Part shown: positions 41,181 to 56,200 of the stretch, in pieces
How the letters are laid out: every line of letters starts with the position of its first letter
Position numbering within the stretch: position 1 is the stretch's first letter
From: Tritrichomonas musculus
Lineage: Eukaryota; Parabasalia; Tritrichomonadida; Tritrichomonadidae
Assembly: GCA_039105265.1 (NCBI GenBank)
Contig: JAPFFF010000058.1
Location: forward strand, 248,001 to 312,000
DNA: 64,000 bases
Reading direction: 5' to 3'
Made by a program: the position numbers and the translations under genes
Notes under the pieces: model-generated
What the model saw: only the letters and a program-made list of their open reading frames with translations
What the model was told of the DNA's origin: nothing
Database searches by the model: none

Positions 41181-41275
41181 AAAATATTAAACTAAAAAAG
41201 TTTTAATTACTAACTTAAAAAAATTTGTTAGCCTTGAAGAATTAAAAAAATTAAATTAAAATCTTTTTGAGAAAC

Positions 41276-44200
41276 TTAAATTGCGTTTCCCCAACTCTCT
41301 TCGAAGTTGTTGTTGTCATCATCGAAAGCGTTGCCTTCTCCATCATTACCATTTTCATTATAAAGTGGGTTTTCTTGTGATTGATAAGACCAAATTGGAT
41401 CATCCACAGCAGCGCCTGGTGTAGTAGTTTCAGTTTCTGGGTTAGCTTCATTATCAAGAGTGTTTGGTTTGAAACCTTCATCATTTATTCCACTCTTAAT
41501 AGGTCTATTTCTGAAGAAGAAGAGCCATACAAGAATGAGAGCCACAACGATAACAACAGTAATTGCAGCAGTAATGCCAGCAATCATTCCAATCTTCTTT
41601 GCTTTAGATTTTCCTTTTGAAACAACACTTCCATCGACAGATAAAGTCCTTGATTGTGAAATTGATGGTGTTTCATCACCGGATGTAGGAACTATTGGTT
41701 CTTGTGATTGTGAAGTAGTGTGAGTTGCAAGTGGTGTAACTGATCTTGCTGGTGTTCTAGGTGGAAGTGGAGTGGATTCCTCTAATGTTTGTTTAGGTGT
41801 TGGATCTGGAAGATTATCAGTAGGTCTTGGTGTTGCTTCTGGTGTTGGTGAAGGTGATTGTGTTGGCATGTTTGTTGGTGGCGATGTTGGAATAGTTGGT
41901 ACTGTGCATGTTGTGCAACTGAATATTCCATCAGCAACAGTAATGTTAGTTGTTTCATTATTATAAGAAATTGCAAGTTCTTCTGGTGTATCGAAACAGT
42001 TTCCAGCACCAAGATTGATTTCACCACTAACAAGAGATGTCTTAATATGTGTAACTGTGTCAATTGCATCACCTTTATGAGTGAAGCAGCATCCTTCAAA
42101 GTTGACAGTTTGAACAGAGTTTTCATAATTATTATTACGGACACAAACTGAAGCTTGTCCGATATTCTTTTCAAAGTCAAACTTGCAGTTCTTAACATCG
42201 AATTGGGAATCTCCATAATGTCTAATTAATAAGTTAACTGCATCATTATCAACTGTGTTTTCTGAGAAAACAAGTGAGTCAAGTTTAACTTTGTTTCTGC
42301 CATCTGCGCAAATGGCGCCTCCTTCTGAAGCTTTATTACGAGCAAATTTACAATCAGTAATTGAAACGTCGCCATATTTGCTGAAGTAAACAGCACCACC
42401 AATTCCTCGGGCCTTGTTTCCATCAAAGAAGCAATCGGTGATAACTGCTGGTTTGTCAGTAATGATGTATAAAGCACCGCCATATGTCTTAGTGGCGGAG
42501 TTATTAATGAAGATGCAATCATTGAATTCAAGAACAGTGCTCTTTGTTCTTGGGCTTTTACCATATGAGAATGCACCTCCATAAGCATCGGCTGTATTGT
42601 TCCTCCATGTACAGCCAACAAAGGTAAGTTTAGTTTCTTCTCCTTCTGGGATATTGAATCCTGTCTTATGAGCAACCCAAAGACCAGATCCACCTCCATC
42701 ACGATTAGTGTCATCATTATAGAAACTGTTATGTTCAAAGTAGCAATCTTCAATAACTGTTTCATTAACATATTGGCCATAGAAGATTGAAACAATATAC
42801 TTACCATTTGTATTGTGCCAAATTAAGTTGTTACGTAATATTATTGGTGTATCAAGCCATGCGAGAATAGCACAGCCATTTGGTCCTTGGCAATTGTTGA
42901 ATAAGCATCCTTCAAATGTCAAGGATTCTTCATCAGTTGTTTGAAGTTGATTTTCATAGAAAGCAGCAGCACCGCCTTCTGTTGAACTTGTCTTGCAATT
43001 AACAAAGTGGGTATCACGAACAAGAGCAAAGCTTCGTGAAATGAATTTAACACCTCTGCTTGCCTTTGAATGTGAAGTAAATTGAATATAGCATGTATCA
43101 ATGCAGATTTGTTTAGCTTCATTTGTAATGACACTTCCATATACGCCATTATCAAGGAAGTTGCAGTCTGTGATGTTCATGTCATTTGTTGTTTGCCTAA
43201 CATAGATTGCATTACCTTCTCTTGCTTCGTTTGATTGGAATGTTGTTCCCTTGATGTTGATTTGTGGAGCTGTAGCAGCAACTGTAATTGCACCACCAAC
43301 TGCTGAGTCGCCAGCAGCCTTATTTCTAAGGAAGAAGCAGTCTTCAACTAAGAATGGAACTGATGTTGCAATCCAAAGAGCTCCTCCTTCTCGACTCTTG
43401 GCTGTGTTATCAAGGAATCGACATTTTTCGAAAGTAATTGCGGTATTAACAATTGTTTCTGATCTTCCATATGCAAAGGCACCACCAACTGCTGATGCTT
43501 GGTTCTCTAACCATTGGCAATTCTTGAATTTAAGATGTGTGTAGCTTCCTTGTGGGATTCTTTCTTTATGATTAGCAATCCAGATACCTGAGCCACCTCC
43601 ATCTTCTTTGTTTTCGCCATTGTTATTGAACAAGTTGTGCTTGAATATGCAATCTTCAATTTGGAAGTTTTCAACAAATGTTGATGAAATAATAACGAAA
43701 ATGAATTTGCCGCATCTGCAATCTTGAATTGTGTTTCTGTTGAAAACAACGTTGCCTTCTGACCAGATCATACATGCAACGCCATTGCCTCCTTTACAAT
43801 TAGTGAATATGCAATCTTCAATGACAATGCTCTCTTGAACTGCAGCTCTTGCTGAAACTCCATCAAACTTGTAGCGGATACCACCACCTTCTTTTTGTCC
43901 TTCACCAGCATCGCAGTTAGTGAAGTTTGTATTCTTGATTGAAACATTGCAACGTGTTAATATTTCAATAGCACGTGATTTCAATGAATATTTCTCGAAT
44001 CCAATTGATGAATCTTCAATTACTAAGTATGGACAAATTGAATAAACTGAAGAATTCAAGTTACCATTGTTGAGTAAGTTGCATTCTTTGATAACAACTT
44101 CAGAAAGGCTGGATGGAAGATAAAGTGCATTACCATCAATAGCAGAGTTCTTTGTCATTACAGTATTGATGATTAAAACTTTGGATGTGCATGATGGATC

Positions 44201-47200
44201 GAAGTAGATAGCACCACCATATGAATGAACACCGAGTGCTTTGTTGTTAGTGAATACGCAGCTGTCAATAACGACATCTCCTTCTGATCCGATCCATAAG
44301 GCACCACCCAATTCTTCTTTGCATCTGTTGTCAATGAATTGGCATTGATCGAAGTATAATTTGCTTGATCTATAAGCTTGTGTGCTACCAAATGCAAAGC
44401 CACCTCCAGCATAAACTGCAGTGTTTCCAATGAACTTAACATTTCTGAATGTGAAATCAAATGGACGATTATTTGCATTGTCAATCCAGAATCCTGATCC
44501 ACCAGTATCTTCTCTTCCTCTTGCATTTGAAATCTCATTGTTTTGGAATGTAAAGTCACTTAATACATATTCAGTAATTTCTTTAATGAATACAACAGTG
44601 ATGATTCTTGTTCCATGTCTGCAATTGTCAACATTGTTATCATCAAATGTTGGTGGTAAATTAACATGAAGATACATTGCACATCCAGTATCTGTTGCAA
44701 TGCAGGAATCAAATGTGTTTCTGCTGAAAATAAGAGTTTCATTTCCTGGCTTCTGGTTAACATTGTCAAACATGATACCACCACCTTGTGCTGCTTTACA
44801 AAGGATGAATGTATTGTCAGTTACTTCATATGTACCAGCTGACTTCAAGTAAAGACCTCTGCATGTTTCATCTTCATTATTGAATTGAACTGTGTTTCCT
44901 TCAATTCCTGCAATTGTTGTATCAATGGTAATAACGTTATGTTCTTGTCCGCAATCAATAAAGTTGTTGCCGGAAAGGATGAATCGTGGTGTTTGTTCAG
45001 TAACATAAATTGAGTTACCATCCTCATTTGCAGTGTCATATTCGAATGAGCTTGTTTGAATGGTTGCGATTGGAGCAGCTGTATCAACCATAATTGAACC
45101 ACCACGTTTATTAGCAACGTTATTCTTGAAATTGCAATATTGAATTTCATAAGGACTCTTTGTGATGATCCATAAGGCACCGCCGTCAGTTTCTGCTGTG
45201 TTACCATTGAATTCGCAGCTATCGAAGTAAAGTTCAGATGGATAAACTGTTGGTGAACGTCCATAAGCAAATGCACCACCGACTGATGGTGAAACATTGT
45301 TAATGAATTTAATTGCTGTGAAGTAAATTTGAATCAATCTTCCAGCTGCAATTTGCTTATTGTTGGCAATCCAAATACCTGAACCACCTCCATCTTCATG
45401 TTCTTCAGTAGAAGTGTGGTAGTTGTTTTCAAATGAGCAATCAGTGAATTCATAAACCATTTGGAACATTGAGAAGACAATTGAGAAGACAAAGCTTCCT
45501 GATTGATGATTCTTGAATGTGCATCCATAAATTTCTGGTGCTGTTGAAATGTTAAGAAGAAGAGCGCTTCCATTAAGTGCATCATTTGCATCGAATACAC
45601 ATGTATCAAGTGTGAACACTAATTCATCATTCGATGTAATTGCTTCATGATAGAAAATACCGCCACCTTCTCCAAATTCAGTACCTAAAGCACTGCATCT
45701 TAAGAATGTAAATCCTTCTAATTCAATTGTGCCTTTCTTTCTGATTTCCATACCTCTTGAACTTTCATTAACTAGATCGAATTCGATGATTGAATCAAGA
45801 CCACTAATTGATTTACCTTCAAATACAATGGCACTGCCAGCAACACCGTTGTTTACAAATGTTGTATCTGTGATGATTGAGGTTGTTCTATCTTTAAGAA
45901 TGAGGGCATTACCTTCTCCTTCAAAGCTAACTTGGTTAGATATGAACTCGCAATCATCAATAACGAAAAGTGATTTTGTATTGATCCATAAGGCACCTCC
46001 TTTCTTGCCTGCAACGTTATTGCTAAATATGCATCCTTGGAAGGTAAGTAGAACATTAGTAATTGAACCACTTTGGCCAAATGCAACGGCACCTCCAAAG
46101 CTAGATGCTTCGTTGTTTCTAAATGTGCATCCTTGGAATGTAACTGGTGTAGCTGCATTTATGTCATTAATTCTAGATACCCAAATACCAGAACCACCTC
46201 CATCGGCTGAACCTTCATTATTAGCTACGAATTGGTTTTCTTCAAAGATGCAGTCTTCTATTGTGATATCTTCATCAAAATCTTTAGTAACAAATAATGA
46301 GAAAATAAACTTGCCATTCTTATGTCCTCTAATTGTGACTTGTTTAATAATTGGATTTTCATTTGTTACAATAAGCATAGCATTACCATTTGTACCATTA
46401 TTATTCTCAAATATCGTGTTGTCAATATGAATCAATCCCTTTGCACTCATGTCATAGCTATTAATACTTGAAAAGACAAATCCAGCTCCCATTGTTCCTT
46501 CAGTTGTTACGCATCCAATAAATGATGAATTGGCTATGTGAATGTCGCATGATGTAGAAACATGTAAACCTTTGGCTGCAGCAGATGGTTGTGTGAATTG
46601 AATTTGATTACCAAGGAATTCCAAATCAACTCCATCGCTATAAACAACTGATCCTTTATTGTTGTTGCCACAATTAAAGAACTTACATTTTTGAACGAAA
46701 GCAACCAATTGTGTTTGTTTTTGGAAGTAGATAGCATTACCATGTCCTGCTGCTTGTGAATTTTGAGAATTAGAATGGAACTCTGATTCTTCAATGTTGA
46801 TATTTCTGCAATTTTGTGTGATAAAGATTGCACCTCCAAATCCTGTAGTTCCTTGTCCGAAGTTATCTGTGAAGTTGCAATGATAAACATGTAATTCAGC
46901 AGAAATGTCAATATAAAGAGCGCAACCATTTGCATCTGCCTTGTTTTGATTGAATGTGCAAGTATCAAATGTCATCTTAGTGTCTCTTCTAGGAGCACTT
47001 GCTGTGAATGAAATAGCACCACCATTTTGTCCTGCTTCCAATTGTTGGAATAAGCAGTTACTAAAGATTATTTGGTCTTCATCAGAGCACCAGAATCCTA
47101 AACCGCCACCATCACCACCATTGATATTGGTCTTGCAATCAATAAAGTTGCATTGGTTAAATTCAACTAGAGGAGCTTTTTTATTATGTCCTAATGTGAA

Positions 47201-50200
47201 TATAAAGCCATTGTTTGTCTTGATATGTTGAATTGTCATGTTTTGGAATGTTATAGGATTGGATGTCGCAGCTGTAAGGAAGAGTGCTCTTCCGTTTCCA
47301 CATTCGCAATTCTCAATAACAGTATCTCTGAAAACTAAATTTTCTCTCTGGTTGCTAGTAGTAATTGGATCACGGTATAAAAAGCCTCCTCCATTTCCAG
47401 AACAATAGCAATTAGAAATTGTTGATGAAATTAACTCGAAATCGCAAGTTGTCTGAATGCAAACACCTCTGCATGATGCTGATGTCGAAGTGAATGTAAC
47501 TGTTGAACTAGAGAAAACAACTTTCTCACCATTTGAAAATATCGTTGCTCCTTGTGTTCCGCAATCAACGAAATTGCATCCTTCAATTAAAACGTCAGAT
47601 GCGCCAAGATCAATGTGAATTGCATTTCCATTGTAATTATTAGATTCAGAAGCTTTCATTGAAGTGAATCTTGAATTGGTGATTGTAATTTTTGCGCTAG
47701 TATTTCCAGAAATATAAATGGCGCCGCCTCTTTTAGCAGCACCTTCAGTCATCTTATTATTGAATACGCAGTTATCAATTAAAACTGGTTTCAAAGGAGC
47801 GTTAATGTATAGTGCACCGCCATAGAAGCCATCTTTGACTCTGTTGTCTTCGAAATAGCAATCCAAAAATTCTAATGCAACTTTATAAGTACTTACTGGT
47901 TTAACAGTTGAAGGAACATATCCAATAACTCCTCCATTTAAGTCGCCTGTGTTTATGTTTCTAATAAATTTGCACTCGGTAATTGTGTATATTGTTGCTT
48001 GTGATAACCAAAGTCCAGCACCACCGCATCCATCTGGACAATTTGCTTTGTTGTCCATGAAGACAACATTTTCTAAAATTGCTTGTCCTTGTTCTTTAGC
48101 TTCGTGTCCAATTGTGAGAATATGTTTACCATCAGGCATGTTCTTGATTGTACAGTTTTTAATAGTTGAATATTTAGCAAGCTTAAAGAATCCTGCTCTG
48201 CCATTTTTAGCAAGGAGATTCTCAAATGTGCAACCAGATAATTTAACATCGCAGTCTAACTTATTTCCTTTTCCTGGATAGTAGATGGCCGCAGATAAAA
48301 CGCCATTATCAGTTTCACTTGCATGTATATTTTTGAAGGTTGAATCTTGTACAGTAAACTTGCACCAACTATTAACTAAAATGGCTGGTGAGCAAACTTT
48401 TGGATCAGTGAATGAATATGTGCTTGATAAGAACTGAATTTCCTTCGCTGATGTTGCATAGATAGAATATTTATTATTAACAGAGCCACAATCAGTAAAT
48501 GTGCAATCATCAATAATGACTGTATCAGCGTTTTCTGCATAAATTGATTGGCCTTGTGCATTATTTCTAAAGCCTGTGCCTATGAATTTGCATCCATTGA
48601 ATGTTGTTCGACTTTCATTGATTAATTTAGCTGCTCTGAAAAGTTTTTGTTTGTTTCCAGTTTTTACGAAATCAAAAGTTAAACCATCAAGAATAAGATT
48701 GGTGCCACATGAGCAAATTACTGATCCAGGTTCGCCTTTGTTTGTTACTTTATTAGTACTATCTAATGTAATCTCTGTGGTAACTGAATCATTTATGAAT
48801 AATATAATACCATCACCATCTTCTTTTGTAGCAACATTTTCGTTAAATACACATTTGGATATGGAGGCTCTCTCGGCAGTATGTTTAAACTCGGTACAGC
48901 TTACAAATATTGCGCCACCTATTGTAGCAGTATTGTTGTTAAATTGGCAAGAATCGATTGACCATGGTTGACTTACTTCAATTGCCAAAGCACCTCCAGC
49001 ATTTTGCGCTTTGTTATTGGAAAATATGCAATGTACAAAATTAAGACTAGTGGCTTTAATTGTGTCGGAATAGCCAGTTTGGAAGGCGCCGCCTTTGTTT
49101 GAATGATAATTGCTTTCAAATATGCAATTTTCAAATGAAAATGTGCATGATGTCCTGTCATTTGTTAACCAAAGCCCTGATCCACCTCCATATTTTGAAT
49201 TGCAATTGTTATTTCTCCATGTGCAATTTTCAAATGTAAATGTAGCACCGTTTATGTTTTTTCTTTCAATTGCACCAAGATAATTTCCTTCTTTATTGTC
49301 TTGAACAGTAACATTAAAGAAACTAAAGTCTGCTTTTGCTTTAACTGAGAAGCATCTTAAATTATCTCCCCTGCAATCACTGAAAATAAGGTTTTCGGTA
49401 ATTAATTTAATATTTAGGTTTTGAGAATCGATATATAGAGGACTTCTGATGGCTCCATTACTCATTAGTTTAGAGAATGAGCAGTCAACAACTTCAATAT
49501 GAGAAGATCCATAAATATATAAACCTGACTTAGTGTATGAAGAAGAAGTAAATTCATTATCATGGAATAATGCTGTAGATGCATAGATTTCAACAGATGA
49601 TCCTGTGCTCTTTCCATCAATAAATTTGCAATTATGAACGTCAATCAATTGAGAATTTTCTTCAGCTTTAATTGCTGTTCCTTCTTCATCATTCATTGAG
49701 CATTTAATAAATTGAACATTTGAAACTTCGGTTCGGCTGTCTGATCCCAAGCATAATGGACGAGCATTAGTATTTATATCTGGGAATTCAAATGCGAGAT
49801 CTTGAACCTTTAAGTTTTGCGCTCTTGAATATATGATATTCTTGCCACCTCTGTTTTCGTTGAATACACAATCAGAAATTATTATAGCAGAATTTTCTGT
49901 TGAAGATAAATAAAATGTTGAATCATAAGTTGCATAATTATTTTTGAATACACATCCAGTAATATTAAATTCATTTACTAAACCATTTTCAGCGTCGAGA
50001 TAAATAGCTCCACCATTGTTATCTGCATGATTGCCATTAAATTCGCATGAGTCGATAGAAACAGGATAGGTTGTTTCAATTCTTAAAGCACCACCATGTC
50101 TTTTAGCGTGATTCTCAATGAATTTACAGTTTCTAATTTCAATTTGTGCATTCATAATGTCACTATTTTTACCAATTGAGAAGGCACCACCGCATCCACT

Positions 50201-53200
50201 CAATGTATCTTCACCACCATTATATTTAGCTGTATTGCTGTCAAACAAGCAATCTGTGAATTTAAGTAAGCATCCACGTGCGGAGTTTTGAATCCACATT
50301 CCTGTTCCACCCATGTAATTATTTTCAACTGCATTATTGAGGAAATTAAAGCCATGTATTTCAAATTCAGTTATATCATCAGCCAGATCAAATTGAACTA
50401 AGCAGTTTGGTTTTTCAATATTCCGAATTGTAACGTTGTCAAAGTCAACTGGAGTATTCGAGTTGAAACTGCAATATAGAGCAATATGATTATTACCATT
50501 AACATTATCAATGGTGATATTCTTGAAAGTAAACAATGTTTCGCTGATTTGTTCTCCTTGAGGTAAGAGTTGGAATGTACCTAAATCGCCCCAGTTATAT
50601 GTTGAGAAGCAATTTTGGATGGTATGTTTACCGTAGGAATAAACATTGATAGCACCTGTTTGAGCAGCACCTTCATTTATGAATTGGCAATTATCAATTG
50701 TTGTGTCATGACCATAATCATAAATAGCAGCATTCGCTCCTCTATCTCCGAGACGATCAAAAATACAATCGTAAATTCTAACAGAATTGGTTTGTGAGGT
50801 AATGAAAACACCAAATGCTTCAAAGTCTGAATTATCATATGTGCAGCATTGATAGAAATGAATATCATGAATATCTGAATTACTTGAGCCGCTAAGAATC
50901 ATAGCTGCAGTTGAATGATAATAAGATGTGAATTTAATTTCGCTGTCTTTAAATTCGAAATCTGGTGCCTGTGATGAGATTACATAACCTCCATTTTTGC
51001 TCCTACCGCTATTTTCGTCAATAATGCAATTATCAAGGAAAACGCAATTTTCTTCAATAACAAATCGTGTTTGAGCTCCCGGAGCTTGTATGAAGGAAAT
51101 AGCATGGCCAGTTAATGTTGAATCTTTGTTTCTTTCAAATGTGCATCCAGAAATGGTGCAGCTTGGCATCAATCTAGTATCATATTTTGGATGAATAAAA
51201 ATAGCGCCTCCTTGTCCATTTAAGGCTTCATTGTTTCTAAATGTAGAACTTTTGATTTCAACAGGACGAGTTGATTGAAGGGAAAGAGCACCACCGCAAT
51301 ATGCAGCCTTATTTCCATCAAATAAACAATCTTCAACAGTCAATGTCATTCTATCAACCGTTGTATTTCCAGATGCAAATGCGCCTCCATAACCGCCACC
51401 ATAGTTTGATCCACATTTGTTATCATAAAACTTACAATCTTTCAATGTAAAATGACCTATTCTATTTATAAATTCAATCCAAATACCAAATCCACCACCT
51501 GTTTGACTGTGAGATTCACAATTTCTCAATGTTAAATTGGTTAATGTGAATGATTCTTTTAATGGCGAACTATCATATTGCATGAAAAATTGGCATGAAT
51601 ATCCATTATCTGCGTCAATCTTGCAATTCTCAATAATGTTATTATCAAAGTTAAATCTTTGTCTTTTATTAATCCAGAAAACGCCAAACAGAGCATTTCC
51701 AACGTTGTCAATTCTGTTGAATTGGAAGTTAACGGTTCCTTCACTTAAATCATTTTGAGCATCAGTTATAGCAATAGCTGAACGCACATTAGAACTTTTC
51801 ATTGGTTTAATGAATTGGTTATGTGTTATTTCAATATCTCCATGATTTGTAACATATAAAGCAGAAGAAGCTTGAGTATTTGATTTGAATTGAATTGTAT
51901 TTCTAGTAAAGATGCATTTCTTGTTTGAAATTAAGACTGCTTGACCTGCATTTGAATTACCATTAAAAGTATAGCAGTCGTTAAAAGTGCATCCAGAAAT
52001 AGTTGCGCTAGTAACGCCACTATTTATTTCAAGAGCGCCAGTGCATTTATTGAATACAACATTATTAATTGTTACAGTTCCAGCATTTAATTGAATACCT
52101 TTAACACCTGTGCCAAACAGTGAATTATCAAGTGACATATCTTGGATATCAAATACTCCGCAATTTGATGCAATAATGAATTTGTTATTGCAATTTTGAT
52201 TTATAAATTTAACACTGGAATCAACAGTAAAACTGGTAACTCCGATAGAAATGAATAATGCGATACCTTGAGAGTTATCTCCTGTAACCCTGCCACTATC
52301 AAAGATTGTTTCTTTGATTTCTACAAATTCAACTCCTTCCGAAATATAGATTGAACCACCATTGCCACTTGATTCGCAATTCTTAAAAGTGCAATTTGAG
52401 ATTAAATACTCTTGTTTATCAATAGCAAGTAATGTTGATGATTGAGTAGGTGCTCTTTTAAGTAAAATAGCTCCACCATTTTCATTACTCTTTAATCCAT
52501 CAAAAGTGACTCTCTTGATATCAATTTTACCAAAGACTTCAAGTTCAATTGCTCTAATCTTATTATCTCCTTTGAATTCGGCATCGGAAAATGTTAGCCT
52601 AGGGCAGAGAGAATAAATCGCGCTTCCGATTACGCCATCATTATTAATAAAGATGTTATTATCAGTGATTTCAACTTCTGCATTTAGGCCAGTCAATGAA
52701 ATTGAATGTCCTAAGCCTGAGGTTGGAGCTGTATTTCTCTCGAAATAGCAACCTATAATCTTAGTTTCTGGCTCTCTGGCCTGATTTCCAATTAATTCAT
52801 TTGCAAAATCAGGATCAATGAAAATAGCACCTCCTGAATAATTTGATCCTATAGATCCAGTATTATTCGTTCCACATTGATTTCCTATGAAACGGCAGTT
52901 ATTTATAGTGCAACTTCTAATTATTTGGATGGCTAATGCACCACCCTCAGAGTCGGCGTGGTTATCTTCGAAATAGCAATCATTGAAGGTTAATTCACAG
53001 TCGCAATTTGATTGAGAGAATCCCTGTTGGAATGCTCCACCAAGTCCATTATATAAGTCTTTACGTTTGTCACCATCTGTTTCTCCGACAAAGGATCTTT
53101 TTGCAACATTAGATACCCATTCGCATCTGTCGAAGGATAATTGAAGTCTGGAAGTGCCACTACCACTTGTTACATTTGGAGCAATCCAAATTCCACATCC

Positions 53201-56200
53201 ACCACCAAATTTAGAATTGGCTTGGTTATTCTTAAATGACCATTGATTAAGTTCCAATATTGCAGGAGAACCTGCAGTTGTAATTAAATATAAAGCACCG
53301 GTATGACCATTTAATGGCGAATTAATAATAGAAATATTTTGTTGAATTAAAGATTGATGATGCCAGTTAATATTGAAACATCTTTGGTTTTTACCATATA
53401 TTTCATCAAATATAACAAATTCCAGATACAAATAAGTACCTGTTTGTAGAGCACCTGGTGGTCTAATCATAAGGCCTCCTCCACCATTTGGTTCATCATA
53501 GCAATTGCATCTCCTAAATGTACAGTTTCTGATTTCAACTCGATTTTGGTTTGTAAAGACTCCAAGTCCTTTGCAAGCTCTAGTGCTGTCATCAAACACG
53601 ATAAGATTGTTTTCAAATATAAGTGGGCATTCATTGCTTGTTACAACAAAGCCTTGAAGTCCGCAGTTTGTAAATGTACAATTTCTAACAGTTGCTTCTA
53701 AGACTCCATCAACGAAATTAATAACATTGCCTTCCATTGGATTTGATGAAGCAGCAATATCTTCAAATTGCAAGCTGTCATAATTTGCAATGGCTCCAGC
53801 ACCATAATCGAATGGACGAGATGATTCTGATTTATTGGTGAAATTGAAAATAGAATCATCATCAACATTAAGGTTAGAGCATTCTGACAAAATAGTTGTT
53901 CCACTCTTTCCATTATCTGTGAAGACGTTATTTTCTAAAACGTTGAGTGTAGTGCGTTTTCCGCCACGGATATAAATTGCATGACCATTCGCTGCTTGAT
54001 TATGAATAAATTGAGAACCTTGGATATCAAATTGATTGATCCTGTCACCTTGATTATCATCTGACAAGAAATCTGGATCGATATAAATTGCACCACCGCA
54101 TCCCATGTTAGTATATGTATCATCTTCTAATAATGTTGATGGTGCAGTAAATCCTGCAATGTTGTCTTTGAAGAAACAGTTAAGAACAGTAACTATTTTG
54201 GTGGTTTGGATGGCTAGAGCACCTCCTTCTCTATCTGCTTTGTTCCTCAAAAATTCACAATCTTCGAACCTAAGTTCAACATTTGAAACGTTTGGATCTA
54301 TACCTTGTTGATATGCTCCGCCAATGCCATTGTATCGTTTTTTATATCCATTTGCAAAAGCTTCTTCAATCGAGTAAACAGCATAGTTGTCATGCCATTT
54401 GCATGAATCAAATGTAAGTGCCAAAGTTGAATCAATAAGTGAAACTAATTTGATTGCACTTCCGCCACCATATTTAGAATTAGAAATTATGTTCCTTACC
54501 ATTAAATTGTCAATTGTAAATGTACTTGATGCAATTAATAATTGTCCAACATAATCAGTTGGTGTGTTTTCATTTCCAAAATCATTAAGGGTGATATGTG
54601 AGAATTCAGTTTTGTCATGTGCTTTAATTGAGAATGTCTTGTATAAATTACCAGTGCAGCCATCAAATGTGCAATATTCAAATTTTGCTTTTCCAGTTGG
54701 AGCTTCTGGATGATAATATAATGTACCTGTACCTTCATCATTCTTGTTATTATTATTAATGAATGAGCAACCAGAAATAATAACTTCCAAATTTGTTGAT
54801 ATATCTAATGCGCAGCAAGCTTTAGCTGGATCATCAAATGCGAATGTGCAGTTAATAAATTGTGTTGCTGAAGCAAGGTCTTTAACAATATAACCTGATT
54901 CGCCACAGTTTGTAAAGTTGCAATTTGTTAAGCTAACGCTTTGAGCATTTAAGTTGATTAACATAGCATTTCCATTTCCGTCCTTTTCAGCACAATCTTT
55001 AAAGTTAACATCGGATAGAGAAACCATAGCATTTGCTCCAAATTCAATAAATCTTGATTTCTTTTCATCTGAAAAAGTGGGAAATTCTAACTGAAGATTC
55101 TTGCCAAGATAAACGATAGCGCTTCCACCTCCATTATCATTGTTATTATTTTTGAATGTGTTTGATGAATCTATGATCAAGGGTGAGGATGAAGTGGTGT
55201 CAAAGTATATGACATGGCCATTTTTGCTGGCTGCATAATTTCCTTCAAAGGTATTATTGACAATTTCTATTCTGTTGTCTTCTCTTGAATTTGGTTGAGG
55301 ATTAATATAAAGTGCGCCGCCATATCCATTTTGATTACTTGCGTAATTATTTTTGAATGTGCAATCAGAAATAGTTAATGATCGCTGTGTGCTAACTGAC
55401 AAAGCTCCTCCAATTTTACCATTGTTTCCTTCAAATAAGCATCTCGTAAATGTAAGTTGATTATTTATTAATGACCCAGGACCAAATTGAATTCCTCCTC
55501 CACCTGAGTTTGTTGTTGCTGTGTTGCTGATCCATTTGCAATCATTGAAATTGATGTTAATGAGTAAGGTCTTTCCTCGAGAAATCCAAAATCCGCTTCC
55601 TCCTGAGAAATTGTTTTTATTTCTTACAGAATTACTTATAAACTGGCACGATTCTATAGTGCATTCAGTAACCCAATCTCCTGAGAAAATAAAGGCTATT
55701 GCATAATCGGCATCTTCTATATTCTTTATTATATTATCGCTAAATTCAACATTATGGTTGGTTTGAATACTCACGACACGTTTAACTCCAGAGTTAGAAA
55801 CAACTGAATCAAAAGTACATCCAGAAATGGTAATTAAAGTTGATTGATCATTTGATTTTCGATCATAATTTATTGCAGCACCGAATGTTTTGATAAATTG
55901 AGTTGAGATTATTCTATGGTTTCCGTATTGGTTAAAAGAAATTCCTGGGCAAGAATTAGCATTATCAGCTTGGGTAAATTCAATTTTTGAATTTTCCATT
56001 GTTAAAATTGAATCTATGGTATTTAATATTGCCTGGGCTTTACAATTAGTAAAGTTAACATTATCTAGGTTAAGATTATTAATGCTATTAGGAGGAACAA
56101 TAAATGCAGATCCTGTTGTTACAATATTTGTAAATTGAATGTCTTGGATAGTTTCAACACCTTCAAACCAAACTGGGTGTAAGCTGTTACTACATGTAAA

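Larger units (their letters stand above)
31389..41275. other. Gene-free AT-rich region with nested inverted-repeat elements
   Basis: Nearly 10 kb on both strands with no convincing protein gene or RNA gene. Frames present are short and made of Phe/Ile/Lys/Asn/Tyr. It is filled by fold-back and TIR elements, direct repeats, hairpins and homopolymer runs, listed separately. No transposase, reverse transcriptase, integrase or capsid gene was recognised, so all elements here are non-autonomous or too decayed to tell. Confidence 0.7.

Noticed and set aside
31389-41275. Polinton/Maverick or other virus-like element, expected in trichomonad genomes
   Set aside because: No polymerase, integrase, ATPase or capsid-like frame of any length could be recognised.
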